64,000 bases of DNA from Rana temporaria. Lineage: Eukaryota > Chordata > Amphibia > Anura > Ranidae. The notes beneath the pieces were generated by a model. That model had not been told where the DNA came from. It saw only the letters and a list, made by a program, of their open reading frames with translations, and did no database searches. This document shows, in pieces, positions 31,644 to 43,048 of the stretch. Each line of letters starts with the position of its first letter. Within the stretch, counting starts at the first letter, position 1. Where the stretch lies: contig NC_053495.1 in NCBI RefSeq assembly GCF_905171775.1, positions 109,407,409 to 109,471,408 of the forward strand. The letters run 5' to 3'. The position numbers were made by a program, and so were the translations under genes.

Positions 31644-34600
31644 ATGTCTGGAAGGACAACCAAGGGAGGCAGAGAGTCACGAGGGAAAGCAGGCTCTGCA
31701 TCTAGAGGCAACGCTGGTGGTGGACACGGTGCATCCTCTTTAGCACGTGGCCGTTTGACACGCTTGTCCTTCTTTTCGGGAGCTGGCTGTGTTGAGCCTC
31801 AACATGCAGAGCAATTAGTAGAGTGGATGACCAATCCGTCCTCATCCTCCTCATCCTCTCTCACCCAGGCTGAGCTTAGTTTGTCTGCCAAAGCAGCTGC
31901 CAAGGCGTCCTCTTCCCTCTGCACAATGGCATCACTCACTCCTTCCCAAGTCCAACCATGTCCTCCTGCGGAGTCTCCCGAACTGTTTCAACACAGTGTT
32001 GGGTACATGCTGCATGAAGATTGCGTAGCGTTATGAAGGCTCCGATGATGAAACACAGATAGAGGAAGGCAGTAATGTGAGCCCAGAGGCTAGGGGGTGC
32101 CCGAGAGGGACAGCAATCTGGCAGTCATGTTCCCCCAGCTGCAGCATACTGCCAGGTTTTCGACAGTGATGAGGAGGGAGGGGATGATGAGGTCACTGAC
32201 TCTACGTGGGTGCCTGATAGGAGAGAGGAGGAGGAGGAATAGGAGGAGGAGGAACAGGCACATCTCCAAAGAGGCAGGATGCCCTCCAGGGGCCAGCGTA
32301 AGGGCAGCACACCAACTGCATTACATCGCAGAGCTACGCCTGTGCAGGGAGCTGCTGTGTCTCAACATTACTGCAAAAGTTCTTTGGTGTGGGCCTTATT
32401 TGAGACATGCATCAGATCGCACCATTGCTATTTGCAACATATGTCTCAAGCGTATCTCGCGTGGTCAAAACATCACCTGCTTGGGCACCACATGCTTGAC
32501 CAGACATGTGTCGACCTGCCATGCAGTTCGTTGGCAAGCATACCAGAAAGACCCACACCAAAGAACTAAGCGGACCTCCCCTTGCCCCTCATCAGCTGGG
32601 ACCTCCAAACCCACTAGACCCTCAGTCCTCTCTGAAGCCTGCACTGATAGGACTGAAGGTGTAGAAATAGGTGTGTCAAAACCTAGTAGTACATGCGGGC
32701 AATCTACGGATAGTACCAGACAAATTTCCCTGCCCCAGCTGCTGCAGCACCGAAAGAAGTACTCTCCCAGCCATCCACATGCCCAGCGTTTGAAGGCTAG
32801 CTTAGCGAAATTGCTAGCACATCAACTGCTGCCTTTTCAGTTGGTCGATTCTGCCCCCTTCCGTGAGTTTGTGGAATGTGCGGCACCTCAGTGGCAAGTC
32901 CCCAAATGCCACTTTTTCTAACGGAAGGCGATTCCGGCTCTCTACCACCATGTGGAAGGCAATGTCCATGCCTCGCTGGACAGGATGGTCAGTGGTAAGG
33001 TGCATATTACCGCTGACTCATGGTCCAGCAGGCATGGACAGGGACGTTACCTCTCTTTCACGGCGCATTGGGTGACTGCTGGCAGCTGGGAAGGATGCAG
33101 GGCAAGGTACAGTAGTGTTGGAGGTTGTTCCGCCACCACACCTCCAAAACACTACTACTGGTTGTGACACACCTCTCTCCTCCACCCCTCCTCTTCTTCT
33201 TCCTCTGTGGCCTCTTCCTGTGTTGATGTTTCCTCGGAACCAGCCGTGCTCCGTAGGCGTACGAGGGGCTACGCAGGAATGCAGGCCAAGAGATGCCATG
33301 CGGTGCTAGAGCTGGTGTGATTGGGAGACAGGAGCCACACTGGGGCAGAGGTTCTGTCAGCTCTACAGGGGCAGGCTCAGAGGTGGTTGATGCCATGCCA
33401 GCTTAAGCCAGGAATGGTGGTTAGCGACAATGGCACCAACCTCCTCTCTGCCCTGCGACAGGGACAACTGACCCATGTGCCCTGTTTTGCTCTGAATTTG
33501 GTGGTGCAGCGGTTCTTGGGCAGGTACCCGGGCTTACAGGATGTCCTGAGGCAGGCCAGGAAAGTCTGTGTGCATTTCTGAAGGTCATATAATGCCAGTG
33601 CTCGGCTGACAGACCTCCAAAGGGAATAAAACCTGCCCAAAAACCACCTAATCTGTGACATGTCCACCAGATGGAACTCTACATTGGCCATGCTGCAGCG
33701 GCTGCACATGCAGCAGAGGGCCATGAGTACCTGTGCCAATATGGCAGCAGAACTGGGTCAGGGAAGCTTGGGTTTTTTCCCCACGCCAGTGGGCCTTGAT
33801 CAGGGATGCATGCACTGTCCTGTCACCATTTGAGGAGGCCACGAGGATGGTGAGCAGTGACAGTTCATGCATCAGTGAGACTGTCCCTCTTATTCACATG
33901 TTGGAGCACACGCTACGTGGAATAATGGACAGGGCCCTTGAGGCAGAACAGAGGGAGGAAGAGGAGGACTTCCTTACCTCTCAACGCCCCCTTTATCCAG
34001 ACAGTGGTCCTGCATGCCCACCTAGCACACAGGAAGAGGACGAGGAGGACAAGGTGGAGGAGGAAGATGAATGTATCAGCAGCATGGAGGTGGAGCCTAG
34101 CACTCAGCATCAGCAGCAGTCTTCAAGGGATCACTTACAGTCCCAAGGAACCCATGGACTTTTACGTGGCTGGGATGAGGTGGCTGCGGATCCTGTCGTC
34201 CTCAGTGACCCAGAGGACTGTGCCCGAATGCTTCAGCAAACCTACGCTGCATGGCCTCCCTGATCCTGCAAAGCCTGCGTAAGGATTCGTGGTATCAAGG
34301 AGAGGGATCATTACTGGCTGGCAACTCTCCTTGATCCACGTTACAAGAGTAAGGTTGCGGAGCTTATCTTGCCATCGCAGAGGGAGCAGAAGTTGAAACA
34401 TCTTCGGGAGGCCTTGCAGAAGGGTCTGTGCAACGCGTTCCCAGAACCTGGGGGATTACCAAATCCTGGTCCTGGACAACATGTTGCTGAGGCTTCGGTG
34501 AGTCACAGAAGGAACGGTGGAGAAGGTGGCCGTCTGATCGATGCGTTCAGACAATTTTTTAGTCCGCAGCCCCAAGGTATGACCGGTACCAGCAACCATC

Positions 34601-34908
34601 GCCAGCGTCTGGTTTACATGGTGCGGGAATACCTAGGGGCAAGATCAGACTTGGACACCTTCCCCACCGAAACTCCTCTGGCTTACTGGGTCCTGAGGAT
34701 GGATCACTGGCCAGAGCTTGCACAGTACGCAATTGAGCTACTGGCTTGTCCTGCATCCAGCGTTCTTTCAGAATGCACATTCAGTGCTGCTGGAGGCTTT
34801 GTGACCGATCACAGGGTGCGCCTCTCCACCGACTCCGTCGATCGACTGACCTTCATAAAAAATGAATCAGGCTTGGATCAACAACAGCTACCAAGCACCG
34901 GATGCTGA
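31644..34908 (+). pseudogene. hAT transposase with BED zinc finger, decayed
   Basis: Cut-and-paste transposase of the 12-kb hAT. Start 31644 (MSGRTTKGGRESRGK), Ser-rich leader to 32033, then a frameshift. BED finger at about 32390-32525: C-x2-C in AICNICLKRISRG and the H-x4-H of CLTRHVSTCHA. The catalytic domain lies in at least three frames: first Asp in ITADSWSSRHG (about 33020), second Asp in VVSDNGTNLL (about 33425), CFALNLVVQRF, and FSPRQWALIRDACTVLSPFEE (about 33775). An acidic insert (EEDEEDKVEEEDE) follows. The C-terminal dimerisation region reads PLAYWVLRMDHWPELAQ and SSVLSECTFSAAGGF (34670-34800); the usual SER is SEC. The gene ends at 34908. Frameshifts near 32040, 32920, 33150, 33580 and 34265 disable it. 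Confidence 0.88.
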
Positions 34909-35074
34909 TGTAACTGAATCATTTTTTTGAAATGTCAGATCCCTTGGAGACTGCCTATGCTGATGCTGAGTGACTGTCCTGTTATGCTGCTGACTCAATA
35001 TCCTTTTCCTCCTCAATGATCTTGCTGATAGCTAGTAAGAACATTGTTAGTTCTGTCCTCTGCCACCAGTACCT

Positions 35075-35385
35075 AAGGCCCAATTTTTCTGCCCCTGTTT
35101 AACAGGGGTGTATAATAAAAAAAATTGATGCAGTACTTTGCATGTGGCTCTTTACTGCGCTCCAATGACATTATCTGTGAGGGGTTGCAGTGTTGTGGCA
35201 CCGCCAGCAGTGCTCAAGGCCCAATTTTTCTGCCCCTGTTTAACAGGGGCGTATAATAACAATTTTTGATGCAGTACTTTGCATGTGGCTCTTTGCTGTG
35301 CTCCAATGATATTATCTGTGAGGGGTTGCAGTGTTGTGGCACTGCCAGCAGTGCCTAAGGCCCAATTTTTCTGCCCCTGTTCTAG
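35075..35385. repeat. 141-bp tandem repeat in the hAT 3' region
   Basis: 'aaggcccaatttttctgccc' recurs at 35075, 35216 and 35357, with 'gatgcagtactttgcatgtg' and 'gaggggttgcagtgttgtgg' in between. Two full copies and a partial third. The third is cut by the insertion that begins near 35385. Confidence 0.88.
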
Positions 35386-36296
35386 TATTTTTCTTTGTTT
35401 GATTCTTTTCAAATTTGAGTTCATTCTAGCTTTCCTCTACGTTATCATAGTGTCATGTTTATTTTCCTGTACTAAATACTCATCATTGTCAATGTAAACA
35501 CCACAAATCTAGATTTGTTATTTTAGGCAGCATTGATATAATAATAAGCCACACATTGTTGAGTATCCAAAAATATGCATTGTTTCACACTTAAAATGTG
35601 TAATTTTTATTTTTTTCAAAAATATCTTAATAGAAATTCTTTATTTATTTATTTTTGTCAAGAAATATATTTTTGCTTTGAAAAACTTGTCTACATCTAT
35701 TTTTTTTTAAACCCTCCCCAGCACATCCATCAGATTCTTGAGTTTTTGGTCCACCACTTGGGTTTTCTTTTTAGGCTGCCCTAAGGCAAGGTTTATGTCC
35801 TCTATTTCTTCCCTTCAGGACAAGGTCTCCCCAATTAAGACCTGGGCACTATAGGTGTCAACAGCTCGAACACCTCCTGAAATTTGGAAAAAAAAAACAT
35901 GTATTACAATTATGCAGGCCTACATGTATTACCTGAAGCTGTGCTGTATGACACTGACCTGATGTGTTGGCATTTTCCACTTTCTGCACATCTGGCGAGG
36001 GTGGGGCTTGGCTCTGTGTGGGGTTGGTCGGCTCCACTGCTGCATCTTGATTGCGCTCTATGAGATTGTAAAAAAAGGGATACATGAATCAAAAAGATTA
36101 GAGGTCAAAAAGAGGAATATCAATCATTCTTTTTATAAAGTGTGGTACAATTGTCTTTTTTTACAATCCTTCTACGCTTAACACAGGATTTTATCCATTA
36201 CCAAAGCTGCTGCATTTCTTACATGGAAAAACAACAAGTATCCACTGGATAACCTCTGTGTGACACCCTAACTAGGTTGTTCTTGTGGCCAACACT

Positions 36297-36635
36297 CAGT
36301 GCTGATCCTGACCTCCCTGGGGCCCTAAGCAAAATGACATGGCACATTAAAAATGAGAAGCGGGGGGCGCTGACGACAGTGACATGTCACATTAAAAAAG
36401 TTGAGAAGTGAGGGGAGGGGTTGTTCTGCTATCGGAAATGACATCTTACATTAAATTGAGAAACAAGGGGTACTTCTTGCCTCTTCTCCCATGCAGCCAG
36501 TGAGTTGAGAAGCAGGGTGAGGGGGCGAAAATGACTTCTTACCAGGCGGGGCCTCTAGCAATTTGGGGGGCCCTTCGCAGCTTTGCGGGGCCCTAAGCGG
36601 CTTGCATAGTGAGCCTATAGGGCGGATCGGCCATG
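36297..36635. mobile_element. hAT MITE, copy A (CAGTGCTGATCC ends)
   Basis: Left end CAGTGCTGATCCTGACC; perfect 8-bp duplications ccaacact (36289-36296, 36636-36643). Contains 'ctccctggggccctaagc' and 'gcagctttgcggggcccta'. Same family as 38396-38684 but opposite orientation. Confidence 0.9.
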
Positions 36636-36680
36636 CCAACACTTGTGCTACTGAGTCCATATGTGTAACCAACTGCTGAG

Positions 36681-37154
36681 TAGTGGTGCAACGGATTGTC
36701 ATCGATCCGCGATCTGAACAAAAGATATTGATCCGAACCGCACACGTGGCATCCGCGGATTGATTTCAGGAAAAAAAGTTGTGTGCATGTTCAGTCCACA
36801 CACAGCGTGGTCATGGCGAGTGGAGGAAAGGAGGAGCTTGAATGCCCCGCATCATTTAAATCCCCTGTATGAGAGCATTTTGGCTTCACTGTCAAATATA
36901 ATGATGAAGGAAAGAGGTTAGTGGATAAAACCCTGATGGTGTGTAGGCACTGTGGCACAAAAAAGCCATATGATAGTGGAAACACATCAAGCATGGCCAC
37001 GCATGAAGCGACATCACCCTGGTGTTTCACTGACAGGAGTGACAATGAAAACGAAAGCTGCTCAACATTTTTTTTTTTTTTTTTGCTGATCCGAAAAATT
37101 ATCCGATCCGAGAAACGATCCGAACCGTACGTTTTTTGATCCGTTGCACCCCTA
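36681..37154 (+). mobile_element. Deleted hAT element retaining only the BED-finger exon
   Basis: Ends TAGTGGTGCAACGG and CCGTTGCACCCCTA; perfect 8-bp duplications ctgctgag (36673-36680, 37155-37162). A frame from ATG 36813 encodes MASGGKEELECPASFKSPV, a TGA where Trp is expected, then EHFGFTVKYNDEGKRLVDKT and the BED finger pair MVCRHCGTKKPYDSG with its His side SSMATHE. The frame shifts right after the first His, and the rest of the transposase is deleted. The finger half is thus incomplete. A T17 run marks the deletion area. Confidence 0.88.
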
Positions 37155-37840
37155 CTGCTGAGCATACTCTCCTTTTACTGTATATTGACTTAATTTGGAT
37201 TATTTAAATCTAGTTAATAACACATCTACATTAAATAAAAAATTGGTCTCACATAAAAAGATTAGAAATAGAATGAACAACCAATTATTATGCCCACAAA
37301 CATGAACCTTGAGACATCTATTCTTGAACTGTATATATACACAACCTGAAAGAAAAAGCACATGCCACAAAATAATAAAAACAAATATTCAGAGTACACA
37401 TGAAAATTACTTACGTCTTCTGATGACTCTTTGAATCCTCTCCATCTGATCTGGCTCTTTTCTTTTCAAGTCTGACCACCTTTTTCTTAATTGCTCCCTT
37501 GACCTCTGCACCTTGAATTTCTGATAGGGAGTTCTCTGAACCTTCTCCATTATCTGGGCCTTGACCTTTTTGGGGTTCTCTTAAGGCCCTTTTTGGCAAT
37601 CATAGTCCTCCTTTTTTAGAATGGCAACCATCTCCACCATCTCATCGAAGGACATGTTGGTGGCTTTGTACCTCCTCCTGCTCCTGGCCTCTCTCCTGCC
37701 TTGAGATTGCAGCTTTCTGTCTCTCCTGAGTCTCCTACATCATGTCTTCAGTGAAGTGCATTGACAGACCGAAAAGGGGCGTGGCAATTACTAGCACGAT
37801 CGTCATGGGCATGGATACGTGCGGAGCTTCTTGCATGCGC

Positions 37841-38350
37841 AGTGTATAAAGGGATATTGCTTGAGTGAGAGCGTCGTTCACAGTCAGTAGAAAACATTGG
37901 TAAAACGATCGTGCAGTACGACGATACGAAACTTGATTTTGGACTTTATGATCAGTGGATGAGCTTGTGGGTTAGATATGGAGAAAGCTAAGGCTTGACC
38001 GACATTCGTTTTTTTTGCTAAATTTTGACTTGCAGAAATAATGGAGGCCTTCAGAGAACAGGAGTTCTTCACAGAATTTGTTCAAAGGGGGCCCCTTTTT
38101 TCTAGAATTTTTCTTTCCCAAAAAATAATTTATTGAGCCAAGATCTGGCATTTTAATGGCCCCCCCACCCCTAAAATAATCGATATATTGTCACGGGCCA
38201 CCACTGGAACATCAATGGCCTCTTTACCAGGCACAAGTGTCATGTAGTTTGATGAGGGTCTCTTTAGGAAATTGTGCAATATGCAGCAGCAAAGTATGAC
38301 ATGGTTCAGATTCTACTTAACAAACCTACAGTCCTTGTCTTGTTTGCACC
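37841..38350. pseudogene. Harbinger-3 promoter region and transposase C-terminal scrap
   Basis: TATAAA at 37847 with a short plus-strand frame MEAFREQEFFTEFVQRG from 38041 lies head to head with the Myb gene. On the minus strand, 38350-38160 reads NHVILCCCILHNFLKRPSS and GKEAIDVPVVARDNI, the C-terminal end of a Harbinger nuclease (CCILHN motif). The catalytic part is missing, replaced from 38396 by a hAT MITE and then hAT arm sequence. Confidence 0.6.
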
Positions 38351-38395
38351 GCCTGTATACTGCTGTTCAGAGTATATAGGGCCAAAGGGTCTTGT

Positions 38396-38684
38396 CAGGG
38401 CCGATCCTCCCTTTAGGCTCACTATGCAAGCCGCTTAGGGCCCCGCAAAGCTGCGAAGGGCCCCCCAAATTACAAGAGGCCCCGCCTGGTGAGAAGTCAT
38501 TTTCGCCCCCTCACCCCACTTCTAAACTCGCTGGCTGAGTTATTTCCAACAGCAGAACACCCCCTCCCCGGCTTCTCAACTTTCTTTAATGCGACATGTC
38601 ACTGTCGTCAGCGCCCCCCGCTTCTCATTTTTAATGTGCCATGTCATTTTGCTTAGGGCCCCAGGGAGGTCAGGATCGGCACTG
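38396..38684. mobile_element. hAT MITE, copy B (inverted sister of 36297-36635)
   Basis: Ends CAGGGCCGATCC and GGATCGGCACTG; perfect 8-bp duplications ggtcttgt (38388-38395, 38685-38692). 289 bp. Its own duplication shows it inserted independently of copy A. Confidence 0.92.
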
Positions 38685-38692
38685 GGTCTTGT

Positions 38693-39188
38693 AATGACCT
38701 GGGGGGAGTGGTGGCGGGGAAACTCATGCTATTTTTTTCAATGATTTTTATCCATATTGCAGGGACCAAACATTACATTAAAGCCGCAAGCAGTATTACA
38801 TTTATTTTTTCTTATAGTAATCTCATGTTGTGCAGGGACATTTCTAAACATGTGCCACTACTATAAACACCCAGCAGGTACGATATTTAAAGGAATTTTT
38901 CATTTATTTTTTTTCACTTTAAGCATCATTAAAATCGCTGCTCCAGAAAAAAACTACAGTTTTTAAAAGTTTTTTTTTTCCATTGATACATGTTCCCTGG
39001 GACAAGACCCGGGTTCTCAAAGACGTTTTCCAACAATAACTTGAATATTGGGCTTTAAAATTAGCACTTTTGAACTTGAACGTTCGAGTCCCATAGACTT
39101 CAATGGGGTTCTAAATGTTCGCGCGAACGTTCAGTCCGTTCGAAAGTTCTGGTGCGAACCGAACGCGGGGGTGTTCGGCTCATCCCTA
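38693..39188. repeat. Right arm of the 12-kb hAT, shared with foldback elements
   Basis: Contains 'tttaaaggaatttttcattt', 'cattgatacatgttccctgg', 'cccatagacttcaatggggt' and ends 'gttcggctcatccctag'. The same series closes the foldback element at 23100-23441 and, without the last 100 bp, the repeat at 59270-59480. Non-coding. Confidence 0.85.
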
Positions 39189-39545
39189 GCACATTCTCAG
39201 AATGTTAACCTAGCAAAATCTAAGCTCATAACTTTTAATCTAATTTAATCTAATTTGCATATTATGCAAAACTGACTGAATGGGATATTGAATATTGACG
39301 AGATACATACATACCAACAACCAGAAATTATATGGTAATCAACAATGAGTGGACAACAATAAAATAATAAAAATAAAGTAAAACACTACAATAAAATACA
39401 GACTAATTAAAATAAAGTGAGATTAACATCATAGCTTATGCATCTTCCTCTTGCCATACCATGTGCGTCTCTCTTTAACATAGCAACCAATTACACCACA
39501 TTGTAGCAGCAAATATCAGCAACCTTATAGCAATTTTAGAGATTT
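39189..39545 (-). other. Penelope 3' untranslated region
   Basis: A+T-rich sequence between the GIY-YIG stop at 39546 and the hAT right end. No other motif. Continues at 27168 on the far side of the hAT insertion. Confidence 0.55.
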
Positions 39546-40351
39546 TTAGTAATCACTTATAAAACGGTTCACGTCTAATTCGACATTCATACCACTGGGC
39601 ACTAATGTATCCATGTGAAATATCCAGCGTGTCTCTCGCTTGGATATTTCACGAACCAGATTTGAACCTCTCCAATTGGGAAGTACACAGTCAACTCCCC
39701 AAAATTTTAAACAGGAAGGGTCCTGATTATGAAATTTTTTAAAGTGCAAGGACACATTGTGGTATCTAAAACCGATTTCTATACTATGTATGTGTTCAGC
39801 AATCCTAATTTTTAACTTTCTTTTAGTACGGTCCACATACATAAGATTACAAGGACACTGTAACACATATAGCACATGAGTGGAATTACATGTGATAAAC
39901 TCAGAGATGTTACAAGGGTTATTATTGCCTGAGGATACAAATTCTGTTAACCCCCTAATGGGGTTATTAACCACTAAACAAGAGCTGCACTTTCTACATG
40001 AGTAAAAACCCTCTAATTGCCAACACATACTCCTTCGCTCAGGAGGATCCAATACCTTCTGTACCACATTATCTCTGAAATTGAGCGCTTTTCGATAGAT
40101 AAATGGTGGAAGTGTCGGCAATGAATTATGTAAAACTTTATTTAAACACAATACGTGCCAATGCTTTTTAAAGATTTTTTCAATATCCTTATATTGCGTA
40201 TGAAAATTGGATATAAAACCCCATTCCTGTCTAGGGTTAGTAGGGCGACTTCTATCTGCCAGACACATATCCCTTGGGGTGTCAACCAATTCACTTATAA
40301 TCTGATCTAAATCTGGTTCTTTATAACCTTAATGTATGAATCTCTCTTTAA

Positions 40352-41309
40352 TCACTTAACCCCCGGACCATATTGCTGGTCGAAGACCAGAGCACTTTTT
40401 GCGATTCGGCACTGCGTCGCTTTAACTGACAATTGCGCGGTCGTGCGACGTGGCTCCCAAACAAAATTGGCATCCTTTTTTCCCCACAAATTTGGTGGTA
40501 TTTGATCACCTCTGCGTTTTTTAGTTTTTGCACTATAAACAAAAATAGAGCGACAATTTTGAAAAAAATGAATATTTTTTACTTTTTGCTATAATAAATA
40601 TCCCCCAAAAATATATAAAAAAACGTTTTTTTTCCCTCAGTTTAGGCCGATACATATTCTTCTACATATTTTTGGTAAAAAAAAATCGCAATAAGAGTTT
40701 ATTGATTGGTTTGCGCAAAAGTTATAGCGTTTACAAAATAGGGGGTATTTTTATGGCATTTTTATTAATATTTTTTTTTACTAGTAATGGCGGCGATCAG
40801 CGATTTTTTTCGGTACTGCGACATTATGGCGGACACTTTTGACACATTTTTGGGACCATTGGCATTTTTATAGCGATCAGTGCTATAAAAATGCATTGGA
40901 TTACTATAAAAATTCCACTGGCAGTGAAGGGGTTAACACTAGGGGGCAGGGAAGAGGTAAAGTATATTCCCTGGGTGTGTTCTAACTGTAGGGGGGGTGG
41001 ACTGACATGGGGAAATGACTGATCTTCTGTTCATACATTGTATGAACAGAAGATCAGCATTTCTCTCCCTAACAGGTCTGGGAGCTGTGTGTTTACACAC
41101 ACAGCTCCCGGTTCTCGCTCTGTAACGAGCGATCGTGTGTGCCAGACGGTGATTGCGCCCACCGGGCACGTGCACGGGAGTCGGGGAGAGCGGCGGGGCG
41201 CGCGCACGCGCCCCTAGTGGCCTGCGCGAGAGCCGACGTATAGCTACAGGCTCTCGCGCAGGGGAGCCGACCTGCCGCCGTAAAACGACGGCGGCTGTTC
41301 GGCAACCAG
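40352..41309. mobile_element. TTAA-flanked piggyBac-type MITE
   Basis: TTAA at 40348-40351 and 41310-41313; left end TCACTTAACCCCCGGACC, with the local hairpin 'gctggtcgaagaccag'. The right half holds 'acagctcccggttctcgctc'. The Penelope frame is continuous without it. Other copies or fragments: 5136-5306, 44337-46254, 51541-52450, 54867-55894. Confidence 0.9.
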
Positions 41310-41349
41310 TTAATTACTCTCGAATGTGTAATAAAATCATCATTGGTTG

Positions 41350-42461
41350 CAGTGGCGGCCCGTCCATAGGGACCACCCCCCCTCCTGTAGTCACATTTTA
41401 ACTGCAGTGATGGCGGCCGTCTATAGAGGGCGCTGCAGCGCCACCGCCTCTCGCAAATAACATACATTCATGCATTGTATTGCACGAATGTATGTTATTG
41501 TTGGTTGCCAGCTGCCTGGTCTATTCAGATAACCAGACATAGGGCGCCGGTTACCTCAATAACAGCAGCTGGTTGGCTGAGCGAAAGTGCCTATCAGAGC
41601 CAGTCTCCCGGAAGGTCTATCCTCGGAACGTAAGAGGGCTGAGTTCCTTGGATAAGACTGACGGCCGTTTGGGCCAATCAGGTTCCCGGATTCTGGTTAT
41701 CAGGAACCTGATTGGCTGAAGCGTCACCAAGGCAGAAGAAGACATTGAGGGAGGACATGGAAGCAGAAAGGTAAGTGCATTTTACAGGGAACAGCGGCGA
41801 CAATGGGCACAGAGGCGACAAAGGGCACAGTGGCATCAATTAAAGGGCACAGCACAGTGACAACAATGGGCACAGTGGCAACAATTAAAGGGGACAGCGG
41901 CGACAAAGTGCACAGTGGCATCAATTAAGGGGCACATCACAGTGACAACAATGGGCACAGTGGCAACAATTAAAGGGCACAGCACAGTGGCAACAATTAA
42001 AGGGCACAACGCAGTGACAACAATGGGCACAGTGGCAACAATTAAAGGGCACAACACAGTGACATGCACAGTGGCAACAATGGGCACAGTGGTGACAATT
42101 GGAACAGTGGCTGTGTTTGATGGCATGGCACAGTGGTGACAATTGATGGCACGGCACAGTGGTGACAATTGATGGCACAGTGGCTGCGTTTGATAGCATG
42201 GCACAGTGGTGACAATTGATGGCACAGCGGCTGCGTTTGATGGCATGTCACAGTGGTGACAATTGATGGCACAGCGGCTGCGTTTGATGGCATGGCACAG
42301 TGGTGACAATTGATGGCACAGTGACTGCGTTTTATGGCATGGCACAGTGGTGACAATTGATGGCACAGTGGCTGCATTTGATAGGCACAGTGAGGCTGCA
42401 ATTGTTTTTTTTTTTTTTCCGTTTGCGCCCCCCCAAAAATTTGGAGCACCAGCCGCCACTG
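41350..42461. mobile_element. Non-autonomous hAT element (CAGTGGCGGCCCG ends)
   Basis: Ends CAGTGGCGGCCCG and GCCGCCACTG; perfect 8-bp duplications attggttg (41342-41349, 42462-42469). The Penelope frame continues across it. The interior 41785-42390 is a minisatellite of 'ggcacagtggtgacaattgat' and 'aattaaagggcacagcacag' units. No transposase. Confidence 0.93.
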
Positions 42462-42517
42462 ATTGGTTGTGCAGTTCCGCTTTACTCTCATCAACTGGCT
42501 TTTAGGAATATTCTTAA

Positions 42518-43048
42518 AGCGGAGTTCCCGCCACAATTTCACTTTTTAAATATAAATACCCCTGTAATACACAAGCTTAATGTATTCTAGTAAAGTTAGT
42601 CTGTAAACTAAGGTCCGTTTTGTTAGGTTGTTACAGCATTTAGACACTTTATAAAATAGAAATTGACTGGGGCCATCTTAAGTGTGGGCATCATGAAGCC
42701 AGACTGTATGACTTCCTGGATTTCAGCCTTGCAGATCTCGCACATGCTCAGTGCTGCACAAGCAGTGTCAGATCAGGTTTCAGCACCTGTGCTGTCCAAG
42801 TCACATGATTCTTTGAGACTGGGGAGTGCACAGACTCCTGGAAAGTTACACCCACTACATTCCCAGGAGTCTGTGCGGTGTAGGTTAGGAAGCATTAAGC
42901 ACCTAGGTGCAGGAAGTGGGAAGATTAACTATTCTGCCTAGCAACAACACTTTGAAGGCATCTAAAAAAAAAAAAAAATTCGTAAAGGACTAATGACATT
43001 TTTTTAAAACTACTGATGTAATGTTATATTTATGGGTGGAACTCCACT
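42518..43048. mobile_element. TTAA-flanked MITE (AGCGGAGTTCCC ends)
   Basis: TTAA at 42514-42517 and 43049-43052; ends AGCGGAGTTCCCGCC and GGGTGGAACTCCACT. The Penelope frame continues across it. Sister of 24067-24608. Contains an internal palindrome 'acagactcctgg...ccaggagtctgt' (42830-42875). Confidence 0.92.

Larger units (their letters stand above)
35707..37655 (-). pseudogene. Harbinger-3 Myb-like protein gene, three exons
   Basis: Myb-like DNA-binding partner of a third Harbinger element. Exon 1, 37655 to 37415: MSFDEMVEMVAILKKEDYD, then FKVQRSREQLRKRWSDLKRK and QMERIQRVIRRR, a typical Myb_DNA-bind_5 pattern with its tryptophan; donor GTAAGT. Exon 2, 36057 to 35959: ERNQDAAVEPTNPTQSQAPP, acidic/Pro-rich; donor GTCAGT. 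Exon 3, 35876 to 35707: VDTYSAQVLIGETLS then, past a TGA, QVVDQKLKNLMDVLGRV, a short coil. One stop each in exons 1 and 3. Intron 1 holds two hAT inserts (36297-36635, 36681-37154). Its transposase survives only as 38160-38350. Confidence 0.75.
27169..39188 (+). mobile_element. 12-kb hAT transposon with BED-finger transposase and nested inserts
   Basis: Ends TAGGGATGAGC (27169) and GCTCATCCCTA (39188) are perfect inverted repeats of 11 bp. The left flank is gtcagcac and the right flank gcacattc; a 4-bp gcac overlap may be the remnant of an 8-bp duplication. Flanking DNA on both sides is Penelope 3' region. Contents in order: GC-box-free promoter region with TATATAAG, 44-bp minisatellite, Ngaro insertion (27900-31101), transposase gene (31644-34908), 141-bp repeats, a Harbinger remnant and MITEs (about 35385-38692), then the right arm. 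Confidence 0.8.

Noticed and set aside
38041..38136. Separate host gene starting MEAFREQEFF
   Set aside because: Very short, opens next to the Harbinger-3 promoter region and ends in an A/T run; kept only as part of the Harbinger remnant.
41836..42459. 207-codon Cys/His/Val-rich frame resembling a zinc protein
   Set aside because: Produced by the 'ggcacagtggtgacaattga' minisatellite in a hAT element; no spacing of a zinc-finger family.
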